Both the position numbers and the translations under genes were made by a program. From contig JAAYYB010000302.1 in the NCBI GenBank assembly GCA_012515615.1, forward strand, positions 1 to 35,106: 35,106 nt of DNA, written 5' to 3'. Of the stretch, positions 16,754 to 24,990 are shown piece by piece. The stretch comes from Fibrobacter sp. (GTDB lineage Bacteria; Fibrobacterota; Chitinivibrionia; Chitinivibrionales; Chitinispirillaceae). Positions within the stretch are counted from its first letter, which is position 1, and every line of letters starts with the position of its first letter. Under the pieces are notes generated by a model. It made no database searches. It was not told the DNA's origin and saw nothing but the letters and a program-made list of their open reading frames with translations.

Positions 16754-18021
16754 AATCTCACCTGCAAGGCGTAGCCCGGGGCCGTTCCATTTCCAGTAGC
16801 CACGCTCTGCTCCTTAATATTTATTCTCTGCCAGAAACTCTGCTTTCCAAGAAGCTTGTCATTATATGCTTTAGCAGTGATCCCGGCATCGATTGCACTC
16901 ACTATATGATTCACTAAAAGCAGAGTCAAAACCCCTTTAGATGTCCGGTAGTGGCCGTTAGAACGGGAAATCTGTTCACTGTATTTTTTCTGGTTTTCTG
17001 AAAACCCGTACATTGCACTACTGGTGTCATCACCGGCCCCCTCTTTGTAAAAAAGGTATTCCTGCGCCTGCTCTGGATCAACATCATATTTACTATATAT
17101 GCTTTCATATTCGGGCTTGATTTGAAAATTCGTATCCAACCCCGGCTCAGCATCATCCCAGCCGTGAACGAATGCAAGATCAGCATCACGAATAGTGCGG
17201 TAATAGGTATCATCCCTGTTTTTGATATTGACTTCTATAAAGGTATCCGGATCAGACCCCAGAAAAATGTGATCATATACAATAGAATCTGGAAAGTGAT
17301 TCTTCAGTTTATCCAAATAACTTTTAAAATTTCCGGCCGAGTAGTGCTTATCAGCAAATTTATTAGCTTCATCCTTCACACTTCTGCCCTTGACCGCAAA
17401 ACCCACCCCTACGCCGATTACGGCGGCTTCAACTGCCCCGTAAAGAACAGCCTTTTTGCCGTTGTGAGCATAGGACTGCCCAAGCCCTGGAAGCAGCAAC
17501 GAGAGCATGATCGCCAGCTTAGGAGATCTGTACTCTGTTAAATTGCGGGCGAAATTGATTGGTTGCATCTTCTCGACTTTGGCAACAACAGGTTCAGACT
17601 TCTCCTGCACAGGCGCATTAGCCTCAGTCACAGGACTGTCAGACTGCGCCGGTTTCTTTACCTGATCAGAGGAGCCCTCAGGAAGCTGTTCCGTTACGGT
17701 TTCCGCAGAATCGGCTTTTCCTACCTGCTCCGAACTGATCGCTGCACTATCTGCCTTTTCTGCCTCTTTCTCCTGAGGTTTGACAGATCCCAGAAGATCT
17801 TCCTCTCCACCATCAAGAATCAGTTCCTCTTCGCTTTCGATTATCTCTACCTTTTTCTTTTCTGGTTCTGCGATCTGAGAACTGCTGTCTTTATCTTTGA
17901 CAGGCTCTGCAACGGTTTGCGAATCAACTATTTGAGCTTCTTTATCACCATCAGTTGACTGAACCTGTGAAGTAGCTAAAAAGGCGATGGAAAAAATCAG
18001 CAAGAAAAATGAAGACTTCAT
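16750..18021 (-). CDS. DUF5683-like exported membrane protein with acidic low-complexity N-terminal region
   Basis: 423 residues. Signal peptide (SFFLLIFSIAFLATSQVQS), then about 135 residues rich in Glu, Lys, Ser, Val and Gln (e.g. EEELILDGGEEDLLG), likely disordered and periplasmic. At about 165-215 comes the DUF5683 hairpin SPKLAIMLSLLLPGLGQSYAHNGKKAVLYGAVEAAVIGVGVGFAV. A soluble middle part with many Asp and Tyr follows, and a last hydrophobic helix (GVLTLLLVNHIVSAIDAGITAKAYND). GGGAG precedes the ATG. Lies 23 bp after dapB and overlaps the paralog downstream by four bases; probably co-transcribed. Function unknown. Confidence 0.72.
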   Translation of the reverse strand: MKSSFFLLIFSIAFLATSQVQSTDGDKEAQIVDSQTVAEPVKDKDSSSQIAEPEKKKVEIIESEEELILDGGEEDLLGSVKPQEKEAEKADSAAISSEQVGKADSAETVTEQLPEGSSDQVKKPAQSDSPVTEANAPVQEKSEPVVAKVEKMQPINFARNLTEYRSPKLAIMLSLLLPGLGQSYAHNGKKAVLYGAVEAAVIGVGVGFAVKGRSVKDEANKFADKHYSAGNFKSYLDKLKNHFPDSIVYDHIFLGSDPDTFIEVNIKNRDDTYYRTIRDADLAFVHGWDDAEPGLDTNFQIKPEYESIYSKYDVDPEQAQEYLFYKEGAGDDTSSAMYGFSENQKKYSEQISRSNGHYRTSKGVLTLLLVNHIVSAIDAGITAKAYNDKLLGKQSFWQRINIKEQSVATGNGTAPGYALQVRF

Positions 18022-18044
18022 ATTACTCCCATTTTATGGAGTCA

Positions 18045-18851
18045 CTACAACCCCAGAACATCCTTCATGGTATACTGACCGGGTTTGTGGTCCCCAAGCC
18101 ATTTTGCGGCCACAACTGCTCCTTTGGCAAAAGTCGTTCGACTGTGAGCCATGTGCCTTAACTCGATTCGCTCACCGATCCCTGCAAACAGAACAGTATG
18201 ATCCCCGACAATATCTCCCCCGCGCACCGCATGCATTCCTATTTCCCTTGGCGGACGGGTTGACTGCGCAAGACCTGACCTTCCGTTCTGCACCGCATCG
18301 GCGTAGGGAACTCCCAGAGACTCTGCAACAATTTCGCCTAAACGCTTCGCAGTACCGCTTGGAGAATCCTTTTTGAACCGGTGATGCGCTTCGATGATCT
18401 CGATATCGAAGAGGTCCTTTAATCTTGAAGATACAATTTCGGTAAGGGAAAAGAGAAGGTTTACCCCAAGACTCATGTTCGGACTGACCAGAACCGGTAT
18501 CTTTTTTGAAGCAACCCGTGCCAATTCATAAACTTCAGGGCCCAGTCCGGTAGTACCAACTACCAGACCGGCGCCTAAATCTGCAGCTTTACGTAAAAGG
18601 GCACAGGATGACTCGATAGAAGAGAAATCTATGATGACAGCCCCGGAGATATCCAGCCCGTCGAAGGAATCCTTCAACTCCACATTCAGAGGCCCTTTTC
18701 CGATCAGAGTACCGTAGTCCTGACCGGCTTTGGGATGCCCTGTATATTCAACACAAGCCGCCAGTTTAAGCGTGTTATCTGAGAGCACCACATTAGCGAT
18801 CTCCACGCCCATTCTCCCCAGCGCACCATTTAAAACTATGTTCAAGGCCAC
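18045..18851 (-). CDS. dapB: 4-hydroxy-tetrahydrodipicolinate reductase
   Basis: 268 residues. Catalyses the NAD(P)H-dependent step after DapA in lysine and diaminopimelate synthesis. It has the dinucleotide loop GALGRMG (9-15), the VVGTTG segment (98-102), and the signature EAHHRFKKDSPSGTA (154-168) with catalytic His156/157 and Lys. Start is GTG at 18849-18851; its ribosome site AAGGAG lies inside the last codons of dapA, only 7 bp between the two genes. Confidence 0.97.
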   Translation of the reverse strand: MALNIVLNGALGRMGVEIANVVLSDNTLKLAACVEYTGHPKAGQDYGTLIGKGPLNVELKDSFDGLDISGAVIIDFSSIESSCALLRKAADLGAGLVVGTTGLGPEVYELARVASKKIPVLVSPNMSLGVNLLFSLTEIVSSRLKDLFDIEIIEAHHRFKKDSPSGTAKRLGEIVAESLGVPYADAVQNGRSGLAQSTRPPREIGMHAVRGGDIVGDHTVLFAGIGERIELRHMAHSRTTFAKGAVVAAKWLGDHKPGQYTMKDVLGL

Positions 18852-18858
18852 AGTTAGT

Positions 18859-19746
18859 TTACTCCTTAATGCCGAGGTTGTACTTACATAATACGGAGAT
18901 AAGTTCCTGTTTATTGCGTTCGCTTATGGACACCAGCGGCAAACGTAAAGTCCCGGCATTCATTCCAATAAGGTTCATCGCGGTTTTTACAGGTATTGGA
19001 TTTGTCTCCACAAACATCGCCTGATTCAAAGGAAGAAGCTCCTCATGAATTTTGAGCGCGACATCCATGTTCCCCTTAAAATACTCATCAATCAGCTTAA
19101 CCATTCTGTCAGGGACAATGTTTCCCACCACGGAAATTACACCTTTTCCACCAATTGCCAGAATCGGCAGTGTCAGAGCATCGTCACCGGAAAGGATCGT
19201 GAGACGGTCACCACAGCGGCGGTGAATTTCAGAGATCTGGGTTACGTTACCACTGGCCTCTTTGACACATTCAATGTTTTTGAATGCGCACAGCCTCTCA
19301 AGGGTTTCCGGCAGCAGATTTACACTCGTTCTGCCAGGGACATTATAAACTACAATCGGGATTTCCACACTTGAAGAGATAGCCTTGTAGTGCTGGAACA
19401 AACCTTCCTGGGTAGGTTTATTGTAATAAGGTGTTATACAAAGAAGTGCATCTGCGCCTTTATCCTGGGCATGTCTGGCAGCAGCAATTGACTCTTCAGT
19501 ATTATTTGAGCCTGCGCCTGCGATGATCTGCACTTTGCCTTTGGCCTGATCTATTGTGATATCCACTACCCTGTTATGCTCTTCCCAGGAAAGAGTAGCC
19601 GATTCACCGGTGGTCCCGCATGGAACAAGCCCGGCAACACCTTTGCTTATGAGAAAATCGATATTACTGCGCAAAGCCTGTTCATTAATGGAACCATCAT
19701 CCCTGAAAGGGGTAACGATAGCTACGTAACATCCTTTGAAAATCAT
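18859..19746 (-). CDS. dapA: 4-hydroxy-tetrahydrodipicolinate synthase
   Basis: 295 residues, normal length. Condenses pyruvate with aspartate semialdehyde, the first committed step to diaminopimelate and lysine. Key residues are visible: Thr45/Thr46 in CGTTGES, Tyr134 in VVYNVPGRT, and Schiff-base Lys162 in VKEASGN; YYNKPTQEGLFQHY is characteristic. AAAGGAA lies before the ATG. A strong terminator sits between rplI and this ribosome site with no room for a promoter after it, so expression must come by read-through, or from a promoter upstream of the hairpin. Confidence 0.97.
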   Translation of the reverse strand: MIFKGCYVAIVTPFRDDGSINEQALRSNIDFLISKGVAGLVPCGTTGESATLSWEEHNRVVDITIDQAKGKVQIIAGAGSNNTEESIAAARHAQDKGADALLCITPYYNKPTQEGLFQHYKAISSSVEIPIVVYNVPGRTSVNLLPETLERLCAFKNIECVKEASGNVTQISEIHRRCGDRLTILSGDDALTLPILAIGGKGVISVVGNIVPDRMVKLIDEYFKGNMDVALKIHEELLPLNQAMFVETNPIPVKTAMNLIGMNAGTLRLPLVSISERNKQELISVLCKYNLGIKE

Positions 19747-19762
19747 TCAAGTTCCTTTCAAT

Positions 19763-19797
19763 AAAAAAAATGCCGGGTCTTTAAGTCGGCCCGGCAT
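19763..19797 (-). terminator. Strong Rho-independent terminator/attenuator between rplI and dapA
   Basis: On the minus strand ATGCCGGG (19797-19790) pairs with CCCGGCAT (19777-19770), loop about 12 nt, followed by eight T (19770-19763). It ends only about 16 bp before the dapA start. Confidence 0.85.
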
Positions 19798-19823
19798 ATA
19801 TATCTTTATTTATTCACCGGGCT

Positions 19824-20273
19824 TTATTTTTCCTCTTTTACTACCCAGACCTTCAACCTTGCGGATACATCTTTGTACAGATTGATCTTGATATTGTATA
19901 CGCCAAGCTGCTTTATGGGTTCAGCAAGATCTACGTCACGCTTCTGGACATCGAAGCCTTCCTTTTTCAGAAAATCAGAGATTTCCTGAGCAGAAACAGA
20001 GCCGTAGATTTTTTCTTCTTCCCCTACCTTCACCGGAATAGTGCAGGGGATCTGCTCGATTTTCTTGGAAAGCTCTCTTGCCACTTCGACTTTCTTACCT
20101 TCTTTGCGTTCAGCTATCTTTTTTGCCTCAGCAACATTTTTCTTATTTCCTTCAGTCGCCGGTACAGCGATTCCCTGAGGAATAAGAAAATTCCGGGCAT
20201 AGCCATCCTTTACCGGAATGACATCCATGGCTTTACCCAGCCCATCATAATCTTTTTTCAGAACCACTTCCAT
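19824..20273 (-). CDS. rplI: 50S ribosomal protein bL9
   Basis: 149 residues. bL9 binds 23S rRNA at the base of the L1 stalk. The N-terminal signature MEVVLKKDYDGLGKAMDVIPVKDGYARNFLIPQG is partly visible as VLKKDYDGLGK and GYARNFLIP, followed by the long connecting helix rich in Lys/Glu (about 42-75) and the C-terminal domain (KIYGSVSAQEISDFL). Last gene of the ribosomal set; a strong terminator follows. Confidence 0.97.
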   Translation of the reverse strand: MEVVLKKDYDGLGKAMDVIPVKDGYARNFLIPQGIAVPATEGNKKNVAEAKKIAERKEGKKVEVARELSKKIEQIPCTIPVKVGEEEKIYGSVSAQEISDFLKKEGFDVQKRDVDLAEPIKQLGVYNIKINLYKDVSARLKVWVVKEEK

Positions 20274-20304
20274 AGTTAAATCGCTCCTCTCATTTCAGAT
20301 CAGT

Positions 20305-20580
20305 TTATTTTATGTTTTCCGCTACAAAGGGTAGAAGAGCCAGATGGCGTGCACGTTTGATTGCGACAGCCAATTTTCTCTGGTTCTTAGAACTGACACC
20401 TGAGAGACGGCGCGGAACAATTTTTCCACGTTCTGTGACATATCTGTAAATGATTCGGATATCTTTATAGTCGGGTTCTACCTTATTCTGTTCAAACCAG
20501 CAAACTTTCTTGATCCTTCTTCTGGGACCGTTCTGATTAAAGCCGTTCCGTTCTCCTCTATCCATTCTTTTCTGATACAT
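20305..20580 (-). CDS. rpsR: 30S ribosomal protein bS18
   Basis: 91 residues from the ATG at 20578-20580, chosen because GAGGAG lies upstream; the frame extends to 20595 through a TTG within that ribosome site. Signature [20 protein letters not shown] and [23 protein letters not shown] segment (usually C-F) at the N-terminus and a basic, Arg/Asn-rich leader are visible. Forms a pair with bS6 on the 30S platform; the order rpsF-rpsR-rplI is classic. Confidence 0.97.
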   Translation of the reverse strand: MYQKRMDRGERNGFNQNGPRRRIKKVCWFEQNKVEPDYKDIRIIYRYVTERGKIVPRRLSGVSSKNQRKLAVAIKRARHLALLPFVAENIK

Positions 20581-20595
20581 TTTTTCTCTCCTCAA

Positions 20596-20973
20596 TTATT
20601 CATTTTCATCATCGATTTGGATTGGCAGATCACTTTCGGGAGATTTTTCCCGGCGGGCAGCGGCTGCAGCTCTGGCAATATCATTTTTGACATTGCGCTG
20701 AACAGTAAGATGGCGAAGAACGCGATCGTTCAGCTTGATATATTTGTCAAGAGCAATAACCGTGTCTCCTTCGCCTTCATAGAGGAAAAGGCAATAATAA
20801 CCGGTCTTTTTCTTTTTAATTGTATAGGCAAGCTGACGCTTTCCCCATACATCCGTCTTCTCGAAACTTGCACTCTGCTTCAGAAGGTCTTCAACCATCT
20901 GCTGTTCTTTCTGAAGCACATCATCGGGAAGAGTCCCGTCAAAAACTACCATTGATTCATACGGCCGTTTCAA
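20596..20973 (-). CDS. rpsF: 30S ribosomal protein bS6
   Basis: 125 residues. Family features: RPYESMVVFDGTL at the N-terminus, WGKRQLAYTIKKKKTGYYCLFLYEG in the middle and RHLTVQ near the end, with an acidic C-terminal tail (QIDDENE). Start is TTG with a near-perfect AGGAGG five bases upstream. Partner of bS18 in the 30S platform. No ssb gene lies between it and rpsR, unlike in many bacteria. Confidence 0.96.
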   Translation of the reverse strand: MKRPYESMVVFDGTLPDDVLQKEQQMVEDLLKQSASFEKTDVWGKRQLAYTIKKKKTGYYCLFLYEGEGDTVIALDKYIKLNDRVLRHLTVQRNVKNDIARAAAAARREKSPESDLPIQIDDENE

Positions 20974-21024
20974 ATTAAACCTCCTGTGGTCTAAGGCCCC
21001 GAGCTGCCGAAAGCCGGAGCAGGA

Positions 21025-21642
21025 TCAATTGTTAAATTTATTCATCACCGCATCTATTCCTTCGGTAAGAAAATGAATCGATGCAACGACTGATTTTGTA
21101 ATTACCTGGTTCAGTACTTCTTCTTCCTCGCTGGAGAACTCCCCCAGAACAAATTCTTTTAAGTCCCGGCCTTCAGGCGCAGGACCAACCCCGATTCGAA
21201 GGCGGGGAAAATCGGAACCGACATATTCGATTATGGATTTGAGTCCATTGTGGCCGCCGTGGGATCCCCCTCTTCTCGCCCGTATAACACCAAGCGGAAG
21301 ATTTATATCATCCACTATTACCATTGTCATACCAAGCGGAATTTTAAGTCTCTTCACCAGGGCCTCAACAGCCACTCCGGAAGAATTCATAAAAGTCTGA
21401 GGCTTAGCTATTAACACTCTTTTATCTGAATCCAAAACTCCGGACACAAAAAAAGAATCGGCAAAATGCCCGGCGACTGGAAACTTCAATTTCTGAGAAA
21501 GAGCATCGGCAACCCTGAAACCTACATTATGCCGAGTTCTGGCATAATTTCCGGGGTTGCCCAAACCAACAAAAACAGCATCGACTGAGTCGGGTACAGA
21601 TGTCCCGGGGAGCAGCTTCCGAATGAAAGAGAGCAACCCCAT
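21025..21642 (-). CDS. pth: peptidyl-tRNA hydrolase
   Basis: 205 residues. Releases tRNA from prematurely dropped peptidyl-tRNA. Motifs: FVGLGNPGNYARTRHNVGF with catalytic His38, KPQTFMNSSG, VDDINLPLGVIRARRGGSHGGHNGLKSI and FPRLRIGVG. It carries about 18 extra N-terminal residues compared with E. coli. No clear ribosome site; the ATG is 9 bp after the rplY stop, so translation is probably coupled. rplY-pth is a common pair. Confidence 0.96.
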   Translation of the reverse strand: MGLLSFIRKLLPGTSVPDSVDAVFVGLGNPGNYARTRHNVGFRVADALSQKLKFPVAGHFADSFFVSGVLDSDKRVLIAKPQTFMNSSGVAVEALVKRLKIPLGMTMVIVDDINLPLGVIRARRGGSHGGHNGLKSIIEYVGSDFPRLRIGVGPAPEGRDLKEFVLGEFSSEEEEVLNQVITKSVVASIHFLTEGIDAVMNKFNN

Positions 21643-21651
21643 GGGCCGGGA

Positions 21652-22305
21652 CTATTTTTTCTCTGCTGCAGGTGCTGCTGCAGGTGCTGCTGCTGCTGCA
21701 CCGGCTTCAACTGCGCCTTCTGCGGCGGGCTTGGCCACATCTTCCTCACGAGTAGGAAGTGTGACAACAGCCAGAACTTCGTCCGGAGATTCTTTGATAA
21801 CGATATTAGGAATAACGACATCCCTGACGTGAATAGAATCTCCAACATCCAGAGCCGATACATCAATACTGAGTTTCTCTGGAATATCAGAAGGCATACA
21901 CTCGATTTTCACCCTTTTCACAGGGCTGCCCAGTACACCGCCGTTATCTTTAACTCCGATAGGAAGACCGACAGTTTCAACAGGAACCTGGATCGTAACT
22001 TTCTCGTTCATGGCAACTTTCTGAAAGTCAATATGAAAAAAGACGTTGTCTTTCAGAACATGCCGCTGGACCTCACGGATAACCGCAATCGACTCATCCT
22101 TATCCTGTAACCCAAGATCGATAAGGTGAGTGAGTTTTCTTGTACGAACCAGTGCCTCGAATTCTTTCCCGTCTACCTCAATATTAACAGGTTCATGATT
22201 GCGGCCATAATAGATCGCCGGTACCCATCCCTGCATGCGGGCTTTGCGGGTATAGGATTTTCCCGATCCATTGCGTGATCGCGTTTTAAGTTTTATTATG
22301 TCCAA
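21652..22305 (-). CDS. rplY: 50S ribosomal protein bL25 (Ctc/TL5 type)
   Basis: 217 residues from TTG at 22303-22305, placed after AGGAGG; the frame reaches 22338 but the added residues (ILIPGG) do not fit the family. The N-terminal 5S-rRNA-binding domain (KTRSRNGSGKSYTRKARMQGWVPAIYYGR, shown here in part) is followed by the TL5-type C-terminal domain (about 95-185; VPVETVGLPIGVKDNGGVL, DIPEKLSIDVSALDVGDSIHV). The last 25 residues are an Ala/Pro-rich tail coded by GCA/GCT repeats. First protein gene after tRNA-Gln. Confidence 0.94.
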   Translation of the reverse strand: MDIIKLKTRSRNGSGKSYTRKARMQGWVPAIYYGRNHEPVNIEVDGKEFEALVRTRKLTHLIDLGLQDKDESIAVIREVQRHVLKDNVFFHIDFQKVAMNEKVTIQVPVETVGLPIGVKDNGGVLGSPVKRVKIECMPSDIPEKLSIDVSALDVGDSIHVRDVVIPNIVIKESPDEVLAVVTLPTREEDVAKPAAEGAVEAGAAAAAPAAAPAAEKK

Positions 22306-22342
22306 AATACCTCCTGGAATAAGAATTATCAGAGTCATAATG

Positions 22343-22414
22343 CTGGGGCGGAAGGATTCGAACCCTCGAATGCGAGGACCAAAACCTCGTGACTTACCGC
22401 TTGTCGACGCCCCA
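22343..22414 (-). tRNA. tRNA-Gln (TTG)
   Basis: 72-nt cloverleaf on the minus strand. Acceptor TGGGGCG pairs with CGCCCCA; the D arm is GAC/GTC with AAGCGGTAA loop; the anticodon stem CGAGG/CCTCG holds loop TTTTGGT (anticodon TTG, Gln); the T arm contains GGTTCGAATCC. The weak U1-A72 pair and discriminator G are typical of tRNA-Gln. The genomic 3' end reads CAT after G73, so CCA is added after transcription. It is 37 bp upstream of rplY and probably co-transcribed. Confidence 0.96.
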
Positions 22415-22968
22415 GTAAAAAAACGGCAATCTTTTAATATAATTTCAGGAACAGGAAAAATAAAAGAGTGTATGCAATATTACATTTGTGATATCCACAG
22501 CACACCTCCTGATATGGAAAAACCACAGATCCTTTTGACATCGGCTCACTATATCTGAAATAAAACTGTATCGGATAGTAACTCTTTTACCTGACTTACA
22601 CACCCGGATCAGGGCAAATTGCACTTATCCCTTGTGCATAAAGGCTTTCACAAATCCCAGATGTTCCACCGGTGTGAAGCATCTGCGATTTATTCAAACC
22701 TTTCTGCTACTAGGTCTATACACACTTCGTTTCTTCCCGGATGCAAAGGCAGGTATTAAGAAAATGAAGCAGAATTAAAATGCAATTTGTCTTAATATCA
22801 GTCAGAGAAAACAGTTTTATGCGACTCGTTTTTTTAAAGTACCGGCATTTAGTAATAAGTTGAATAACCCGATGGAGCTTAAATCTCTTAAATACTTGCA
22901 GTTATGCAGTGCAAAACAATTATTTTAATATTTTTTACATAACCAGAGACGGATTGAGAGAAAAGATC
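22415..22968. other. Divergent intergenic region between tRNA-Gln and argF
   Basis: About 550 bp without a supported gene. It should hold the promoter of the tRNA-Gln/ribosomal operon (minus) and of argF (plus). Features seen: a TATATT hexamer on the minus strand at 22441-22436, about 25 bp before the tRNA; an imperfect TGCAC/GTGCA inverted repeat near 22619-22637; and TTGCA-(9 nt)-TGCAA at 22896-22914 just before an AT-rich stretch leading to argF. I found no convincing ArgR-type box. Confidence 0.4.
22436..22464 (-). promoter_or_regulatory. Candidate promoter of tRNA-Gln and ribosomal genes
   Basis: TATATT (22441-22436, minus) lies at the right distance from the tRNA 5' end; the hexamer 17 bp upstream (TTTATT) is a poor -35 match. 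Confidence 0.3.
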
Positions 22969-23895
22969 ATGGTAGCAACCAAAAAAGATATTCTTTCATT
23001 ACTGGATTTTTCCCGGGAGGAAATCACCAGCGTACTTGAAAGTGCATCCGATCTCAAAAAAAACCGTTTGAAATCGGACCCCAAAGCGTTCAAAGACCGC
23101 ACCGGAGTCATGATTTTTGAAAAACCATCACTGAGAACCCGGATAACTTTTGAAACCGCCATAAATGAACTCGGCGGTCACCCAATAAACCTGTCCGGTG
23201 AAACAATCGGAATGGGTAAACGGGAGAGCGTCGAGGATGTAGCCAGAAACCTTGAACGGTGGGTTCACCTGATAATTGCCCGGACATTCAGCCACCGGAC
23301 GGTTGAACTTCTTGCCCGTTCCAGCAGAATTCCTGTTATCAATGCTCTGACAGACAAATTTCATCCCTGTCAAGCACTGGCATTTGCACTTACATTATAT
23401 GAAAATATCGGGGAATCCCGGAATGTAAAGGTTGTATTTGTCGGCGACAGCAACAACGTTTGCAATTCCATCATGGGCCTCTGTGCAAAAGTCGGATATG
23501 ATTTCACAGTTGTATGCCCGCCCAGTTACGCTCCAAAAGATGACATTATGAAGCCATGTCTTGAAGCAGCGGCAGAAACCGGCTCCCGCATCGTGGTTAC
23601 ACATGATCTCCTGGGTGCGATTAAAGATGCGACAGCACTTTATACTGACGTATGGACCAGCATGGGCCAGGAGGGCGAGACTGAAAAAAGGAAACGTGAT
23701 TTCACAGGTTACCAGCTAAATGAGAAAGTCCTTTCCCTGGCACCATCCGGGGTGCTTGTCTCTCACTGCCTTCCGGCTCACCGCGGTGAAGAAATAACAA
23801 GCGAAGTTCTTGACTCAGAACACTCCATAGCCTTTGATGAAGCTGAAAACAGACTTCATGTACAGAAGGCAATCATCTTACACCTATTCTCCTGA
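22969..23895 (+). CDS. argF: ornithine carbamoyltransferase
   Basis: 308 residues from ATG at 22969, which fits family length; the frame extends to a GTG at 22909 that adds an unrelated 20-residue leader. Joins carbamoyl phosphate and ornithine to citrulline in arginine synthesis. Carbamoyl-phosphate site SLRTR (54-58), HPCQ (132-135), ornithine site DVWTSMGQE (227-235) and HCLPAHRGEE (266-275, catalytic Cys) are intact. No other arginine gene is present; the KaiC-like gene starts 18 bp downstream in the same direction. Confidence 0.97.
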   Translation: MVATKKDILSLLDFSREEITSVLESASDLKKNRLKSDPKAFKDRTGVMIFEKPSLRTRITFETAINELGGHPINLSGETIGMGKRESVEDVARNLERWVHLIIARTFSHRTVELLARSSRIPVINALTDKFHPCQALAFALTLYENIGESRNVKVVFVGDSNNVCNSIMGLCAKVGYDFTVVCPPSYAPKDDIMKPCLEAAAETGSRIVVTHDLLGAIKDATALYTDVWTSMGQEGETEKRKRDFTGYQLNEKVLSLAPSGVLVSHCLPAHRGEEITSEVLDSEHSIAFDEAENRLHVQKAIILHLFS

Positions 23896-23913
23896 ATTCG
23901 GGAGGCAGATTTT

Positions 23914-24684
23914 ATGAGTGAAGACAGAGTCCCATTCGGGATCAAAGCCCTTGACAAAATGATTTCAGGAGGTCTCCTCAGGGGTTCTGCGAATCTCCTT
24001 GAAGGGGCCCCAGGCACAGGTAAGACGACCCTTGCCATGCAGTTCATATATAATGGTATCACCATGTATAACGAACCAGGCCTGATAATCACATTTGAGG
24101 AGTTCCCACAGCAGTATTACCACGATGCATTGCAGTTTGGCTGGGATTTCAAGAAGCTGGAAGAGGAAGGAAAGCTGAAAATCATCTTTTCTGATCCCCA
24201 GACCACAATTTCTGAATTCGATAAAATGGACGGGGTTTTTGTGTCCATGGTGGAGAAGATGGGTATCAGGAGAATGGCAATCGACAGCATGACTCATTTT
24301 GAATCCATAGTGGCAGATCCCTATGAACTTCGTGAGGTCGAGACCCGCCTTATTAATGCCATAAAGCGGGAAGGTGTCACAAGCATTCTCCTCAAAGAGA
24401 ACGACAGCCTGCTGGGGCAGATGTCACAGATGACAAGCAAAATCCCGTTTATAGTTGACTCTTACACAGTGCTTCGATATGTGGAAATCGACAGCGCAAT
24501 TGAAAAGGCCCTCTGCATTCTTAAAATGCGCGGCAGTGATCACCAGAAGGACATTCGCTGTTTCCGTATCACATCAAAGGGTATAGAAGTAGAATCAAAG
24601 TTCAGCGGCCGCGAGGGAATCATGAGCGGAATAACTCATTCTACGCCACAGGATGCATTTGTCAATGCATTCGGGAAACATTGA
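23914..24684 (+). CDS. KaiC-like RecA-superfamily ATPase (single domain)
   Basis: 256 residues, one KaiC/RadA-type domain. MSEDRVPFGIKALDKMISGGL is the usual entry (visible as GIKALDKMISGG), followed by Walker A GAPGTGKTT (31-39), catalytic Glu pair in FEEFP (62-63) and a Walker B-like RRMAIDSMTHF (Asp124). Single-domain KaiC relatives are ATP-driven signalling or motor-regulating proteins, common in archaea and some bacteria. GGGAGG precedes the ATG. It is followed at once by two small membrane proteins and two response regulators, so a role in a signalling complex is likely; the signal is unknown. Confidence 0.88.
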   Translation: MSEDRVPFGIKALDKMISGGLLRGSANLLEGAPGTGKTTLAMQFIYNGITMYNEPGLIITFEEFPQQYYHDALQFGWDFKKLEEEGKLKIIFSDPQTTISEFDKMDGVFVSMVEKMGIRRMAIDSMTHFESIVADPYELREVETRLINAIKREGVTSILLKENDSLLGQMSQMTSKIPFIVDSYTVLRYVEIDSAIEKALCILKMRGSDHQKDIRCFRITSKGIEVESKFSGREGIMSGITHSTPQDAFVNAFGKH

Positions 24685-24989
24685 TGAGCTCTTTTTCCGT
24701 AAGCATTGAAGCGTTGCTTCTGAGCGGCTATGTCCTATTCAGCAGTCTTCTGAACCTGATGGCATTGCTGATCTCGGCTTTTTACCATAAAAAATTCAAT
24801 CAGGCCTCTCCCAAGGCCGGGTTTATTATAGCCATTACTCTGGCTATTCTGTTCATAGTGGTTTTGTTTATCGATGATAACAGTGTTCTGTTTCAGGTCG
24901 CATCTGTTTTTGCGCTCCTGGGAAGCGGAGTTGCGTCAGCACTCAGCATAACAGGCCTCTTCTTTACAATGAGGAAGATCCGAAAATAA
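24684..24989 (+). CDS. small membrane protein of the KaiC-like cassette (three helices)
   Basis: 101 residues, not recognised. The ATG overlaps the stop of the KaiC-like gene by one base (TGATG). Three hydrophobic segments are visible: about 7-33 (ALLLSGYVLFSSLLNLMALLI), 47-63 (GFIIAITLAILFIVVLFI) and 71-94 (VASVFALLGSGVASALSI); the C-terminus is basic (MRKIRK). It may anchor the ATPase to the membrane, judging only from gene position. Confidence 0.7.
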   Translation: MSSFSVSIEALLLSGYVLFSSLLNLMALLISAFYHKKFNQASPKAGFIIAITLAILFIVVLFIDDNSVLFQVASVFALLGSGVASALSITGLFFTMRKIRK

Positions 24990-24990
24990 A

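Noticed and set aside
22535..22560. TTGACA near 22530 as a plus-strand promoter for argF
   Set aside because: No suitable -10 at 16-18 bp, and it is over 400 bp from argF.
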